The notes beneath the pieces were generated by a model, which was not told where the DNA came from, searched no databases, and saw only the letters and a list, made by a program, of their open reading frames with translations. Shown here piece after piece: positions 20,311 through 34,064 of a stretch of DNA of 64,000 bases (positions are counted from its first letter, which is position 1; each line of letters opens with the position of its first letter). Origin of the DNA: Mycolicibacterium rufum (GTDB lineage: Bacteria > Actinomycetota > Actinomycetes > Mycobacteriales > Mycobacteriaceae); NCBI RefSeq assembly GCF_022374875.2, contig NZ_CP092427.2, positions 186,001-250,000 of the forward strand. The letters run 5' to 3'. A program made the translations under genes and the position numbers.

Positions 20311-20428
20311 GTGTTCGGCGGTGTCCTACTTTTCCACCCGTGTGGGTAGTATCATCGGCGCTGGCAGGCTTAGCTTCCGGGTTCGGGATGGGTCCGGGCG
20401 TTTCCCTGCCGCTATGGACCGCCGTAAC
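20311..20428 (-). rRNA. rrf: 5S ribosomal RNA
   Basis: The minus strand begins GTTACGGCGGTCCATAGCGG and ends near GGACACCGCCGAACAC, about 118 nt, which are the two ends of mycobacterial 5S rRNA and pair with each other. It is the last gene of the operon. Ends are set by similarity to remembered sequences and may be off by a few bases. Confidence 0.95.
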
Positions 20429-20517
20429 TTTATTCACTTGTTTCAGTGACAACTTTAGTTTTGGTGGTGGGGTGTGGTTGTTGTGGTTTGTGGGTGTGGT
20501 TGCGAGGTTTTGTTGGT
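20429..20517 (-). other. 23S-5S internal transcribed spacer
   Basis: About 89 bp, T-rich on the plus strand near 20458-20520. There is no tRNA gene. It should hold the RNase III processing region pairing around the 23S 3' end. Confidence 0.75.
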
Positions 20518-25567
<5,050 letters not shown>

Positions 25568-25880
25568 CCCCCACACCCACAGGCGCAGGCAGAATTCGAA
25601 TCAGAAAAATCCGATCACAAACAAAAGACACCAAAACTGGCATCCAAAAAAACGTCATGCCCCCAAACGGGAAAATGCGGACACAACAAAAAACAACAAA
25701 CAAAAACCACCAAACACACTATTGAGTTCTCAAACAACAGCCCCTGCTGACCGCGCACAGATCCCGCGGCGAAAAGCCGCGATCGCTGGTGCGGGCAGAT
25801 GAGGACTCTCACCGAAGTGAGTGACCCTCTGGGAGTCGGCCGCGCTCTCCGGGCTGGGCCCGTGTCGCAGCGACTCCGAT
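25568..25880 (-). other. rRNA operon leader with antitermination and processing elements
   Basis: The transcribed leader is about 300 bp and contains no gene. On the minus strand it has a GTTTGAGAACTCAATAGTGT block at about 25735-25716, part of the conserved mycobacterial pre-16S leader thought to serve antitermination. T-rich stretches follow. There are short hairpins at 25765-25781 (CGCGGC/GCCGCG) and 25808-25821 (CTCAC/GTGAG). Confidence 0.7.
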
Positions 25881-25909
25881 AAGTTACGTCAGGGATAACT
25901 CCGAGTCAA
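25881..25909 (-). promoter_or_regulatory. rrnB P1 promoter
   Basis: On the minus strand TTGACT (25909-25904) and TAACTT (25886-25881) are separated by 17 bp. It is the only good SigA-type promoter I see between tyrS and the 16S gene, which fits the single-promoter pattern reported for rrnB of rapid growers. Confidence 0.75.
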
Positions 25910-26054
25910 ATGGCCTGCTAGGGCGTGTCTTTCGACCGGATCCCAGCGCGCGCACCACAGGGTGCGTTGACTCTCGAAAACCTCAACGCCCGGGCCGGGC
26001 TGTTTGTTCCCCGCTCTGGCGCACCCCTCTGAGCTGGGCGTTCACTGCTGCACC
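25910..26054 (-). other. Intergenic region between tyrS and the rrn promoter
   Basis: 145 bp without a gene. It contains one short hairpin, CGCACC-ACAG-GGTGCG at 25951-25966, which could weakly terminate tyrS transcription. I see nothing else supportable. Confidence 0.4.
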
Positions 26055-27350
26055 TCACCCAACTCGTTCGACACCGGCGATGTTGCGCTTGCCGCGGCGC
26101 AGCACCAGCCACCGGCCGTGCAGGAAGTCCGACGGCTGCGGCACCCACTCGTCTGTGGCGATCTTCACGTTGTTGACCGACACTCCGCCCTCGGCGATGG
26201 TGCGCCGGGCGGCGCCCTTGCTCGCCACGAGTCCGGTCGCGACCAACAGGTCGGTGATCGAATCCGCCGCGCCCGGAGCGAGTTCGGCGACGTCTCCACT
26301 ACTGGCCTCGCGGAGCGCACCCGCCAGTGTCGGCTCGTCGAGGTCGGTCAGCTCGGCGCGACCGAAGAGAGCCTGGCTCGCGTGTTCGACGGCGGCGGTC
26401 GCGGCCTCACCGTGCACGAGGGTGGTCAGTTCGCGGGCCAACCGGCGTTGGGCCGCCCGCTCGTGGGGCCGTTCGGCGGTCGCCGTCTCCAGTTCGGCGA
26501 TCTCCGATCGCGACAGGAACGTGAACCACCGCAGGTACGGCACGACGTCCGCGTCCGCGGTGTTGATGAAGTACTGGTACCAGGCGTAGGGACTGGTCAT
26601 CTCCGGGTCCAGCCAGAGGCTGCCGCCCCCGGTCGACTTGCCGAACTTCTTGCCCTCCGAGTCCGTGACCAGCGGTGTCGTCAGCGCGTGCACCGCGGCG
26701 CCGGTCTTCTGACGCACCAATCGCACGCCGGCGATGATGTTGCCCCATTGATCGGACCCGCCGATCTGCAACGTGCACCCATGGCGTTGGTGCAGTTCGA
26801 CGTAGTCGTTGGCCTGCAGCAGCATGTAGCTGAACTCGGTGTAGGAAATGCCGTCTCCGTCGAGCCTGCGGCGCACCGTGTCGCGGTCGAGCATGACGTT
26901 GACCGAGAAGTGCTTGCCGACGTCACGCAGGAACTCGATGGCCGACATCTGCCCGGTCCAGGACAGGTTGTCGGCGATGACGGCGCCGGTCGCCGAGCCG
27001 TCGAAGTCGACGAAGCGCTCCAACTGCCCGCGGATCCGGTCCGCCCACTCCGCCACGGTGTCGGCGGTGTGCAGTGTGCGTTCACCGACGTCGCGGGGGT
27101 CGCCGATCATGCCGGTCGCCCCGCCGGCCAGCACGATGGGCCGATGTCCGGCCTGCTGGAAACGACGCAGCGTGAGCAGCGGGATCAGGTGTCCGGCGTG
27201 CAGGCTGGGCGCCGTGGGGTCGAACCCCGAATACACGGTGACGGGGCCGCCGGCCAGAGCGCCGGCCAGTGCGTCGCGGTCGGTGGACTGGGCGATCAGT
27301 CCGCGCCAATCCAGTTCGTCGAGAATCTCACCTTGGATGTCACTGCCCAC
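26055..27350 (-). CDS. tyrS: Tyrosyl-tRNA synthetase
   Basis: TyrS charges tRNA-Tyr. The class I signatures are HAGH (residues 51-54) in [15 protein letters not shown] and KFGKS in [13 protein letters not shown], with tyrosine-pocket residues in [10 protein letters not shown] and [13 protein letters not shown]. The C-terminal S4 domain ([18 protein letters not shown]) ends in [15 protein letters not shown]. The GTG at 27350 gives 431 aa. It lies 18 bp downstream of the glycosylase gene and directly upstream of the rRNA operon. Confidence 0.97.
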   Translation of the reverse strand: MGSDIQGEILDELDWRGLIAQSTDRDALAGALAGGPVTVYSGFDPTAPSLHAGHLIPLLTLRRFQQAGHRPIVLAGGATGMIGDPRDVGERTLHTADTVAEWADRIRGQLERFVDFDGSATGAVIADNLSWTGQMSAIEFLRDVGKHFSVNVMLDRDTVRRRLDGDGISYTEFSYMLLQANDYVELHQRHGCTLQIGGSDQWGNIIAGVRLVRQKTGAAVHALTTPLVTDSEGKKFGKSTGGGSLWLDPEMTSPYAWYQYFINTADADVVPYLRWFTFLSRSEIAELETATAERPHERAAQRRLARELTTLVHGEAATAAVEHASQALFGRAELTDLDEPTLAGALREASSGDVAELAPGAADSITDLLVATGLVASKGAARRTIAEGGVSVNNVKIATDEWVPQPSDFLHGRWLVLRRGKRNIAGVERVG

Positions 27351-27368
27351 GGCGTCGATCTTCCCGTA

Positions 27369-27980
27369 CTAGTCGCTCTGACCCGGAGCGGGTGCCCGCG
27401 GGCTGCGCCGGTAGGGCGACACCTCAGGCCGGCCCGACACCCAGAATCGCCATGGCCGGTCGGCCGCCTTGCTGACCCCGGTGCGCGGACCCGAGGACAC
27501 ACCGCACGGTCGGCTCAGTGAAAGCCTCACGGGCGCAGCGGGATCGAACAGGTCGACGCCGTTGTCGGCCATCTCGATGCCCAGCGCGGAGCAAAGGTTG
27601 CCCGGCCCACGGGCCAGGGCCGACTCCTTGACGAGCTCTCCCCGCCTGCTCCACGCCACCTCGGCGCCGTCGTCGATGACCGCGGCACGCAGCAGCACCG
27701 CGCCGGCGACGCCGTCGGTGGCGCACACCACGTTGGCGCAGACGTGGATGCCGTGGCTGCGGTAGGTGTAGAGACGCCCGGCGGGTCCGAACATCACCGT
27801 GTTGCGCCCGCCTGGTCCGCGGAACGAGTGCGACGCCGCGTCGGGCCACGGCCCGTCGGCCGGTCCGCCGTACGCCTCGACCTCGACGATCACCGCGCTC
27901 ACTCCGCGGGCGGTCAGCCGGGCGCCCAACAACAGCTGGGCGGCAGTGACCGGGTCGACGGCGAGTTCCTTCGCGGTCAC
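27369..27980 (-). CDS. mpg: 3-methyladenine DNA glycosylase (AAG/MPG family, Rv1688)
   Basis: This enzyme removes alkylated purines such as 3-methyladenine in base-excision repair. Family motifs: [24 protein letters not shown] (with the catalytic Glu), [17 protein letters not shown] and [13 protein letters not shown]. Starting at the GTG at 27980 gives 203 aa, the same length as Rv1688. The frame continues upstream to 28049, but that would overlap the divergent ABC promoter. It is probably co-transcribed with tyrS. Confidence 0.92.
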   Translation of the reverse strand: MTAKELAVDPVTAAQLLLGARLTARGVSAVIVEVEAYGGPADGPWPDAASHSFRGPGGRNTVMFGPAGRLYTYRSHGIHVCANVVCATDGVAGAVLLRAAVIDDGAEVAWSRRGELVKESALARGPGNLCSALGIEMADNGVDLFDPAAPVRLSLSRPCGVSSGPRTGVSKAADRPWRFWVSGRPEVSPYRRSPRAPAPGQSD

Positions 27981-28042
27981 GTCAGCGCCCGAAGACGTCG
28001 CGCAGGGAATCGAGCACCACCGTCGACATCCTACGGAGACCC

Positions 28043-28071
28043 TTGACACGGTCGCCGGGCGAGCGCACTAT
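28043..28071 (+). promoter_or_regulatory. Promoter of the ABC-exporter/TetR operon
   Basis: TTGACA (28043-28048) is a perfect -35 and is followed after 17 bp by CACTAT (28066-28071), a weaker -10. Transcription would start around 28078-28080, at the first ATG, giving a leaderless or nearly leaderless message. Confidence 0.55.
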
Positions 28072-28102
28072 TCATCACATGATGAGTTCATCGCTTGATG
28101 AA
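28072..28102. promoter_or_regulatory. Tandem palindromes, candidate operator of the downstream TetR regulator
   Basis: Two inverted repeats lie side by side: TCATCA-CA-TGATGA (28072-28085) and TTCATC-GCTT-GATGAA (28087-28102). They share the half-site TTCATC/GATGAA and cover the transcription start and the first codons of the ABC gene. This is a typical place for autorepression by the TetR protein encoded third in the operon. Confidence 0.6.
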
Positions 28103-28843
28103 TTACGGTCGTCCGGACCGGATGCCGCGATCGACATCGTGGACCTGCACGTCCGCCGCGGCGGACGCGTCGCACTGAACGGCGTCTCGATGCGCATCGC
28201 CCGCGGTGCGATCACCGGGCTGCTCGGTCCGTCCGGGTGCGGCAAGACGACGCTGATGCGCAGCATCGTCGGCACGCAGATCGTCTCGGCCGGCACGGTC
28301 ACGGTGCTCGGCCTCCCCGCAGGCAGCGCCGAACTGCGCCATCGCATCGGCTACGTCACCCAGAACCCGACGATCTACCCCGATCTGCGGGTCATCGACA
28401 ACGTGCGCTACTTCGCTGCGCTCTACGGCAGCGGGGCGCACGACGTCGACGACGCGCTCGCGGCGGTCGATCTCGACGACGTCCGCCGTTCCCCGGCAGG
28501 CAACCTGTCCGGCGGTCAACGCACCCGGGTCTCACTCGCCTGCGCGCTGGTCGCGCAACCGGAAGTGCTGGTCCTGGACGAACCGACCGTCGGCCTCGAC
28601 CCGGTCTTGCGAGCAGATCTGTGGGACCGATTCGCCGCCCTCGCACGGCACGGGACGACGCTGCTCATCTCGAGCCACGTGATGGACGAGGCCGACCACT
28701 GCCAGGACCTCCTGCTCATGCGTGACGGCAGGCTGCTCGCGCACACCGCACCGAACCGACTCCGAGAGGACACCGCATGTCAGTCATTGGACGAGGCGTT
28801 CCTGTCCATCATCCGGCGCGACACCGCAGCCGCGCCGGCCTGA
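28079..28843 (+). CDS. ABC-2-type exporter, ATP-binding subunit (Rv1687c type)
   Basis: This 254-aa ATPase energises the membrane subunit encoded next. It has Walker A GPSGCGKT (residues 50-57), the Q-loop YVTQNPTIYPDL, the signature NLSGGQRTR, Walker B VLVLDEPTVGLDP and the switch His in ISSHVMDEAD. The start is ATG at 28079, or the adjacent ATG at 28082. The earlier TTG at 28043 is rejected since it is the -35 box. Relatives export drugs or lipids; the substrate here is unknown. The same three-gene order, ATPase-permease-TetR, exists as Rv1687c-Rv1685c. Confidence 0.92.
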   Translation: MMSSSLDELRSSGPDAAIDIVDLHVRRGGRVALNGVSMRIARGAITGLLGPSGCGKTTLMRSIVGTQIVSAGTVTVLGLPAGSAELRHRIGYVTQNPTIYPDLRVIDNVRYFAALYGSGAHDVDDALAAVDLDDVRRSPAGNLSGGQRTRVSLACALVAQPEVLVLDEPTVGLDPVLRADLWDRFAALARHGTTLLISSHVMDEADHCQDLLLMRDGRLLAHTAPNRLREDTACQSLDEAFLSIIRRDTAAAPA

Positions 28844-29604
28844 GCGCGGCCAGCCCGCGCGCGTTCCTCGCGACGACGACGCGGATCCTGCGCCAGCTCG
28901 CCGCCGATCACCGCAGCGTCGCGATGATCCTGTTCGTCCCGAGCCTGATCATCGCGCTGATGTACTTCATGTTCGACAATCTGCCGACCCGACCCGGTGT
29001 GCCGTCCCCGTTCGACAACGCCTGCCTCGTGATGCTCGGCGTCTTCCCGCTCATCGTGATGTTCCTGATTACGTCGATCACCATGCAGCGGGAGCGTGTG
29101 TCCGGAACGCTCGAACGCATCCTGACCACACCGCTGCGCCGCCTCGATCTGCCGGCCGCCTACGGCACCGCGTTCTCGCTGGCCGCCGCGGCCCAGGCGA
29201 CGCTGGCGTGCCTGGTGTCGTTCTGGCTGCTCGGCCTCGACACCGCCGGCAACCCGGCGTGGGTGTTCGTGATCGCGATCCTCAATGCCGTGCTCGGCGT
29301 CGGACTCGGGCTGTTGTGCAGTGCATTCGCGCGCACCGAGTTCCAGGCCGTGCAGTTCATGCCGCTGATCATCGCGCCCCAATTGCTGCTGTGCGGCATC
29401 ATCGTGCCCCGTGATCAGCTGCCCGACTGGCTGCAGTGGATCAGCAACGCGATGCCCGCCAGTTACGCTCTGGAGGCACTCCGGCAGGTCGGCGCCCATA
29501 CCGAGCTGACATCGGTGGCCGTGCGCGACGGGGCGATCGTCGCAGGCTTCGCGGTGGTGGCGCTCGGTCTGGCAGCGGCGACATTGAGGCGAAGGACACC
29601 CTAG
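28777..29604 (+). CDS. ABC-2-type exporter, membrane subunit (Rv1686c type)
   Basis: This 275-aa protein has six predicted membrane helices, among them MILFVPSLIIALMYFMF, ACLVMLGVFPLIVMFLI and VFVIAILNAVLGVGLGLL. It has the ABC-2 family motif RERVSGTLERILTTPL between helices 2 and 3. The ATG at 28777 overlaps the ATPase gene by 67 bp. The first 25 residues resemble no family start, so a start inside the overlap nearer SAASPRAFLA is possible. Confidence 0.88.
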   Translation: MSVIGRGVPVHHPARHRSRAGLSAASPRAFLATTTRILRQLAADHRSVAMILFVPSLIIALMYFMFDNLPTRPGVPSPFDNACLVMLGVFPLIVMFLITSITMQRERVSGTLERILTTPLRRLDLPAAYGTAFSLAAAAQATLACLVSFWLLGLDTAGNPAWVFVIAILNAVLGVGLGLLCSAFARTEFQAVQFMPLIIAPQLLLCGIIVPRDQLPDWLQWISNAMPASYALEALRQVGAHTELTSVAVRDGAIVAGFAVVALGLAAATLRRRTP

Positions 29605-29609
29605 GCGAC

Positions 29610-30224
29610 GTGACCACCGACCAGGACCGCAAACGCCCGGGGCGGCCACCCGGCACCTCGGACACCCGCGACCGCATCCTGGCCGCCGCCCGGGACCTGT
29701 TTGCGCGCAACGGCTTCGACAACACCTCGATCCGGGCCATCGGCGCCGCCGCCGGCGTCGATCCGGCGCTGGTGCACCACTACTTCGGCACCAAGACGCA
29801 GTTGTTCGCCGACGCCATCCACATCCCGATCGACCCGATGACGGTCATCGGCCCGCTGCGCGAGGTGCCCGTCGACCAGATCGGCCACGTGCTGCCTGCC
29901 CTGCTGCTGCCGATCTGGGACTCCGAACTCGGTAAGGGCTTCATCGCCACGATGCGGTCGATGCTGGCCGGCAGCGACGTGTCGATGGTCCGATCGTTCC
30001 TGCAGGACGTCATCACCGCCGAAGTCGGTGCGCGGGTGGACGATCCGCCGGGCAGCGGGCCCATCCGGGTGCAGTTCGTCGCGTCCCAACTGGTCGGGAT
30101 CGTGATGGCCCGCTACATCCTCGAACTCGAGCCGTTCCGATCGCTACCCATCGAGCAGATCGCCGAGACGGTCGCGCCCAATCTGCAGCGGTACCTGACC
30201 GGCGACTTGCCGGGCCTCTCCTAG
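29610..30224 (+). CDS. TetR-family transcriptional regulator (Rv1685c type)
   Basis: This 204-aa regulator has an N-terminal helix-turn-helix, RDRILAAARDLFARNGFDNTSIRAIGAAAGVDPALVHHYFGTK (about residues 20-62), and an all-helical ligand domain. The GTG at 29610 follows the permease stop by 5 bp. It probably represses its own operon through the palindromes at 28072-28102 and responds to the exported compound. The stop TAG shares CTAG with the stop of the convergent gene. Confidence 0.93.
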   Translation: MTTDQDRKRPGRPPGTSDTRDRILAAARDLFARNGFDNTSIRAIGAAAGVDPALVHHYFGTKTQLFADAIHIPIDPMTVIGPLREVPVDQIGHVLPALLLPIWDSELGKGFIATMRSMLAGSDVSMVRSFLQDVITAEVGARVDDPPGSGPIRVQFVASQLVGIVMARYILELEPFRSLPIEQIAETVAPNLQRYLTGDLPGLS

Positions 30225-30427
30225 GACTGGTCTGCCGCGGCGACCAGACGCCGGTGCTCGTCGTCGTCGACGGTGACCGCCTCGTCGACCAGCAGCACCG
30301 GGATGTCGTCCTCGATGCGGTACTTGCGCTGCAACCGCGGGTTGTACAGGCAGTCGTCGACATAGAGCAGCGGTCCCCTGTCCTCAGGGCACACCAGCAT
30401 CGACAGCAGAGCTGCGTCGAGGGTCAT
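30221..30427 (-). CDS. Trm112-like zinc-ribbon-type small protein (Rv1684)
   Basis: This 68-aa protein of the Trm112/UPF0434 family has LLSMLVCPEDRGPLLYVDD...LYNPRLQRKYRIEDDIPVLLVDEAV. Trm112 proteins activate methyltransferases in other domains of life; the bacterial partner is usually not known. Here only the first cysteine of the usual zinc ribbon (VCPEDRG) and one later cysteine (DDCLYN) are visible, so metal binding is doubtful. The ATG at 30427 overlaps the stop of the secreted-protein gene (ATGA). Confidence 0.85.
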   Translation of the reverse strand: MTLDAALLSMLVCPEDRGPLLYVDDCLYNPRLQRKYRIEDDIPVLLVDEAVTVDDDEHRRLVAAADQS

Positions 30428-30951
30428 CCCGTCCGACCGGGCATCGGGAAGATGTTGTCGTCCGGATCCTTGATCATCGGGTTGCCCGGGCCCCAGCCCG
30501 GACCCATCGGCGCCTGCACGATGCCCGGCGTGGCCGGCGGCGCGACCGCGGGCTGCTGCACCTGGTTGGACGCCTGCATCTTCATCTTGCGCTGCGTGGC
30601 GAGCGTCGCCTGCAGCGCCTCCACCAGCGGTCCCTGGTTGGGGCGCTTGTCGAGCGCGGCCGCCAGCGCCGTGGTGTTGGCACGCGAGGGCCGGAAGCCC
30701 TGCATGCGCAGCGTCATCACCTGGTCGATGAGGTTCGAGACCTGGCCACCACCGGAACCGCTCGCGTACTGCTGATTGATCATCATCAGGATCTGGTCCG
30801 GCGAGATCGGCGGCTTCTGATCATCGGTGGACGGTGCGGCGACCGGATCAGCCAGCGCCGACGGGGCCGACAGACCCGCTGCGAGACCTCCGGTCAGCGC
30901 GGCCCCTGCCACGGCGATCGCGGTGGCGCGGCGCCAATTGCGTGGTGACAT
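30424..30951 (-). CDS. Putative secreted protein of unknown function
   Basis: A 175-aa protein with a clear Sec signal peptide: a basic start MSPRNWRRATAIAVAG, a hydrophobic core and a likely cleavage near PSALADP (about residue 34). The mature part is helical (ISPDQILMMINQQYAS, VSNLIDQVMTLRMQGF) and then Pro/Gly/Met rich (PGWGPGNPMIKDPDDNIFPM). GGAGG lies 5 bp before the ATG at 30951. I do not recognise a family. It is translationally coupled to the Trm112-like gene, an odd pairing of a secreted with a cytoplasmic protein. Confidence 0.8.
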   Translation of the reverse strand: MSPRNWRRATAIAVAGAALTGGLAAGLSAPSALADPVAAPSTDDQKPPISPDQILMMINQQYASGSGGGQVSNLIDQVMTLRMQGFRPSRANTTALAAALDKRPNQGPLVEALQATLATQRKMKMQASNQVQQPAVAPPATPGIVQAPMGPGWGPGNPMIKDPDDNIFPMPGRTG

Positions 30952-31005
30952 CAATCCTCCTAGGAGTCGCCAGCGCGAGCCTAACAGTGCGGCTCACGCC
31001 GGGCA

Positions 31006-33972
31006 TCACTGCCGATTACCAGCGATCTCGCTGCGCACGGCAGTGGTCAACCGCTTGTACCGATGGGTATCGGCGTCTCGGTACCAGGCGTTACGGGACG
31101 CCTTCGGGATGCCCTCGGCCCGCAAAGGACCTGCCAGCGGGCGGTACGTCGCGGTCAGCGTCATCTCACCGACCACGTGCACGATGTCGGGGGCGACGCC
31201 GACGGGGAGGTCGGCCAGTGCTTCGGACAGGTCGGCCGACGGCACGCTGCCGCCGGGGCGCAGCGCCAGCGCGGTGACCGCGAGGGTGCCGGAGCCGACG
31301 GGCACGGCATAGGTGAGGGCCATGTCCACCGCGCCCAGGTGACCGACCGCGTCGTTGACCGTGGCCGCGAACACCGGGCCGCGGGCGGTGTGGATCACCG
31401 CGGCGCGGTTGTCGACGAGCCAGTAGTCGCCGTCCTCGTCCCGTCGGAACAGATACTCGGTGGACACCCACGTGTCGGCGGGGGCGAACACGCCGCGCTT
31501 GACCGACGCCAGCGGATCGACCGGGCCGCGGGGGTGGGCCAGCAGCACTCCGACTTCGTTGATGTCGGCGCGACGGACGAACCCGCGGTCGTCCTCCAGG
31601 ATCAAGTTGTCCTCGGGGTCGTAGGCCGCCAGCGCGATCTCGCCACCGCCCGGCAGCGGCCTGCCCTTGCTGCCCACCTTCGCGCCGGCGACGTTGGCGA
31701 GCACCGCCTGGCCGTCGGTCGTGGCGAAGAACTCGACCACGGTGGCCGGCGCGAAGATCTCGACGACCCGCTTCCACAGTCCGACGGGCATGCCGGAGCC
31801 GATGAACACCCGCACCGGATGGCTTCCCGTCAGCGAGAAGGCCGGGTCGTCGATGACCTCGCGCAGCATCGCCCACGTGTAGGACACGACGGTCACGCCG
31901 TACTGCCGGATCTCCTGCAGGAAGCGGTCGGGCCGCAGCTCGCGGGACAGCGCGATCCGGGCGCCGGCCACCACCGCCCCGCCCAGGCTGACGAGCAGCC
32001 CCGACTGGTGGTGCAGCGGCGTCAGGCAGTACACGGTGTCGTTGCGGCTCAGGTTCGCCGCCGACGCGGTGCCGAACGCCGACAGCGCCCACCGGTAGTT
32101 GGTGATCTGGCGGGCCACGAGCTCGCCGCTGATGGTGCTGAACGCGACGAACGCGACGTCGCGCGCCAGCCCGGGGTTCGGCCGGTACCAGCCGGGCAGG
32201 TCGACACGGTCGGGGTCGATCTTCTCCATGTCGATCACGTCGGCGTCTTGGGGCAGGTGCAGATCGCGCGCTTCGCCGCCGCCGAGCACCAGCACCCGCG
32301 TGTCCAGCGTGCGGGCGGCCTCGAGACTGCCGGGGTCGGTGATGATCTCGGTGACCGCACCCAGCCGAGCGGCCTCGGCGAGGTCGGCGTCCGGCGGCAT
32401 CAGCACGGCGACGGCGCCCAGCCGCGACAGCGCCGCGATCGCGACGAGCGCGCTGGGCCGGGTCTCCATCAGCAGGCCCACCCGGGCGCCCTGGCGCACC
32501 CCGACGTCGATGAGCCCGCGCACGACGTTGTTGATCCGGCGATCCACCGCCTCGTAGGTGTGCACCCGGCCGTCGAACAGCAGCGCCTCCCCCTGCGGGA
32601 GGTCGCGCGCCTGCTCACTCATGATGCGGCCCAACGAGATTCGGGTGTGGTCGTTGACCTGTCCCAGCCGGGCCAGCCGGGGCAGGGTGCGGGCGGTCTC
32701 GACGGCCAGGGTGCGCGCCGACCTGTTGGCCGACACCAGCGCGCCGGCCGCCGACCGGGCGAAGCTGAACGCCATCTCGGTGGCGGCGGTGGCGCCGTGC
32801 GCCAACCGGGACGTCAACGACACGCCACTTTCGCTCGGCTCGGCGGGACGCAGCGGCATCGGCGCCACGCCCTCGGGCATCTGGCCGCCGCCGTCGAGCC
32901 AGCGCACCCACTCGGCGACGGTCGGCCAGGTCTGGCTGGACGCCTTCGACCCCACCACCAGACCGAAATGCCCTGCCCTGATGAGGAACTCGTAGACATC
33001 GGCTTTCGGGGCGGCGCGCTTGATGCCGCGCACCGATGCCGGCTGGCCGATGTCGTCGACCTCGCCGATGACCGCGAGCACCGGGCAGTCGATGTCCGAG
33101 AGCGTCACCAGATCACCGTGGACGGAGAACCCGCCGGTCATCATCCGGTTGTGGGCGACGAACTGCTTGAGCAGTTCGGAGATCGCCGGACCCGACCACG
33201 CGATCCAGCCCTCGGAGGCCAGGAACCGGCGCTGCTGCTCGCGGGGCAGCAGAGCTTCCCGGTCGTGCAGCTGCAGCAGGAATTCCAGCCTCGACTGAGC
33301 GGTCTTGATCGGGTCGAGCATCTGAAACCCGGTGCGTGCCATCCAGCCCGGGATGTCGATCCGATTGAACACGTGGTCGGCCATGAAGTCGGCCGCAACG
33401 GGCGCCAGGCTCGCGGGCAGGTTCATCGGCAGGGCGGCCAGGGTGTCCACCGGCGAGCCGAACGCGATGATGCTCGCGAGGTCCTTGGACCGGCGGTAGG
33501 CCGCCGACTGATAGGCGAACATGCCGCCCTGGGAGTAGCCGGCCAGGTGCACGTCGCGACCGGTCACCGACTTGACGGTGTCGACGGCCTCACTGAGCGC
33601 GACCACGTGGTCGGCGAGGTTGCGCTGCATGCCGCCCTCGACCTTGTCGGGCGACCCGAAGTCGATCACCCACGGGTCGACGCCGGCGCGGTGCAGGATG
33701 CCCACGGCCCCGTCCTGGCGGGTGACGTCCCACATGTCGGCCGACATCATCATCGGATGCACCATCAGCACCGGCGGACCCGCAGGCTTGGCACCCGGTC
33801 GGGTGTCGGGCGGGAAGTAGCGGCGCAGCCGGTACATCGGGACGCTCTCGATGATCTGGAACGGCGACGGCACCGAGCCGGTTTCCAGCCCGCCGTACCG
33901 CAGCACCTCGAGACCGTTCTGAGCGGTGGCGACCAGCCGGCCCACCGGCCTGGTTATCGCCGACAGATCCAC
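31006..33972 (-). CDS. Fusion of PHA-synthase/lipase-like hydrolase and acyl-CoA-synthetase-like domain (Rv1683)
   Basis: A 988-aa two-domain protein. Residues ~40-400 are an alpha/beta hydrolase of the PhaC type, with nucleophile Ser147 in AGYSQGG (PhaC has Cys), an Asp in VIGEVDDIG and His in RAGHFGLVVG. Residues ~480-980 resemble the AMP-binding acyl-CoA-synthetase fold. The key motifs there are degenerate, however: AFSTISGELVARQ stands where TSGTTGxPK is expected, and WVSTEYLFRRDEDGDYW lacks the TGD. The BCG homologue is reported on lipid droplets with triacylglycerol turnover. The GTG at 33972 has GGGAG upstream. Hydrolase activity is likely; CoA ligation is doubtful. Confidence 0.88.
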   Translation of the reverse strand: MDLSAITRPVGRLVATAQNGLEVLRYGGLETGSVPSPFQIIESVPMYRLRRYFPPDTRPGAKPAGPPVLMVHPMMMSADMWDVTRQDGAVGILHRAGVDPWVIDFGSPDKVEGGMQRNLADHVVALSEAVDTVKSVTGRDVHLAGYSQGGMFAYQSAAYRRSKDLASIIAFGSPVDTLAALPMNLPASLAPVAADFMADHVFNRIDIPGWMARTGFQMLDPIKTAQSRLEFLLQLHDREALLPREQQRRFLASEGWIAWSGPAISELLKQFVAHNRMMTGGFSVHGDLVTLSDIDCPVLAVIGEVDDIGQPASVRGIKRAAPKADVYEFLIRAGHFGLVVGSKASSQTWPTVAEWVRWLDGGGQMPEGVAPMPLRPAEPSESGVSLTSRLAHGATAATEMAFSFARSAAGALVSANRSARTLAVETARTLPRLARLGQVNDHTRISLGRIMSEQARDLPQGEALLFDGRVHTYEAVDRRINNVVRGLIDVGVRQGARVGLLMETRPSALVAIAALSRLGAVAVLMPPDADLAEAARLGAVTEIITDPGSLEAARTLDTRVLVLGGGEARDLHLPQDADVIDMEKIDPDRVDLPGWYRPNPGLARDVAFVAFSTISGELVARQITNYRWALSAFGTASAANLSRNDTVYCLTPLHHQSGLLVSLGGAVVAGARIALSRELRPDRFLQEIRQYGVTVVSYTWAMLREVIDDPAFSLTGSHPVRVFIGSGMPVGLWKRVVEIFAPATVVEFFATTDGQAVLANVAGAKVGSKGRPLPGGGEIALAAYDPEDNLILEDDRGFVRRADINEVGVLLAHPRGPVDPLASVKRGVFAPADTWVSTEYLFRRDEDGDYWLVDNRAAVIHTARGPVFAATVNDAVGHLGAVDMALTYAVPVGSGTLAVTALALRPGGSVPSADLSEALADLPVGVAPDIVHVVGEMTLTATYRPLAGPLRAEGIPKASRNAWYRDADTHRYKRLTTAVRSEIAGNRQ

Positions 33973-34064
33973 CAACGCGCGCTCCCCTATCGCTGACCCC
34001 GCATCGTCTCGTCCCCGACTGCAGACGTCATCATGGCACAGGACCCACCTATCATCGGCGGCTG

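Noticed and set aside
28043..28078. TTG start for the ABC ATPase giving 12 more residues
   Set aside because: This TTG is part of a perfect TTGACA -35 box and the extra residues are not family-like.
28043..30224. The ABC-TetR block as a transferred island
   Set aside because: Base composition is like its surroundings and the same three genes occur in the same place in M. tuberculosis.
31063..33996. A 977-codon open frame opposite the Rv1683-type gene, and similar long frames opposite der, pyrG, recN and lysX
   Set aside because: Antisense frames in GC-rich genes lack stops because of third-position GC bias. The proteins are Arg/His/Gly/Val-rich without motifs, while the opposite strands encode recognised families.
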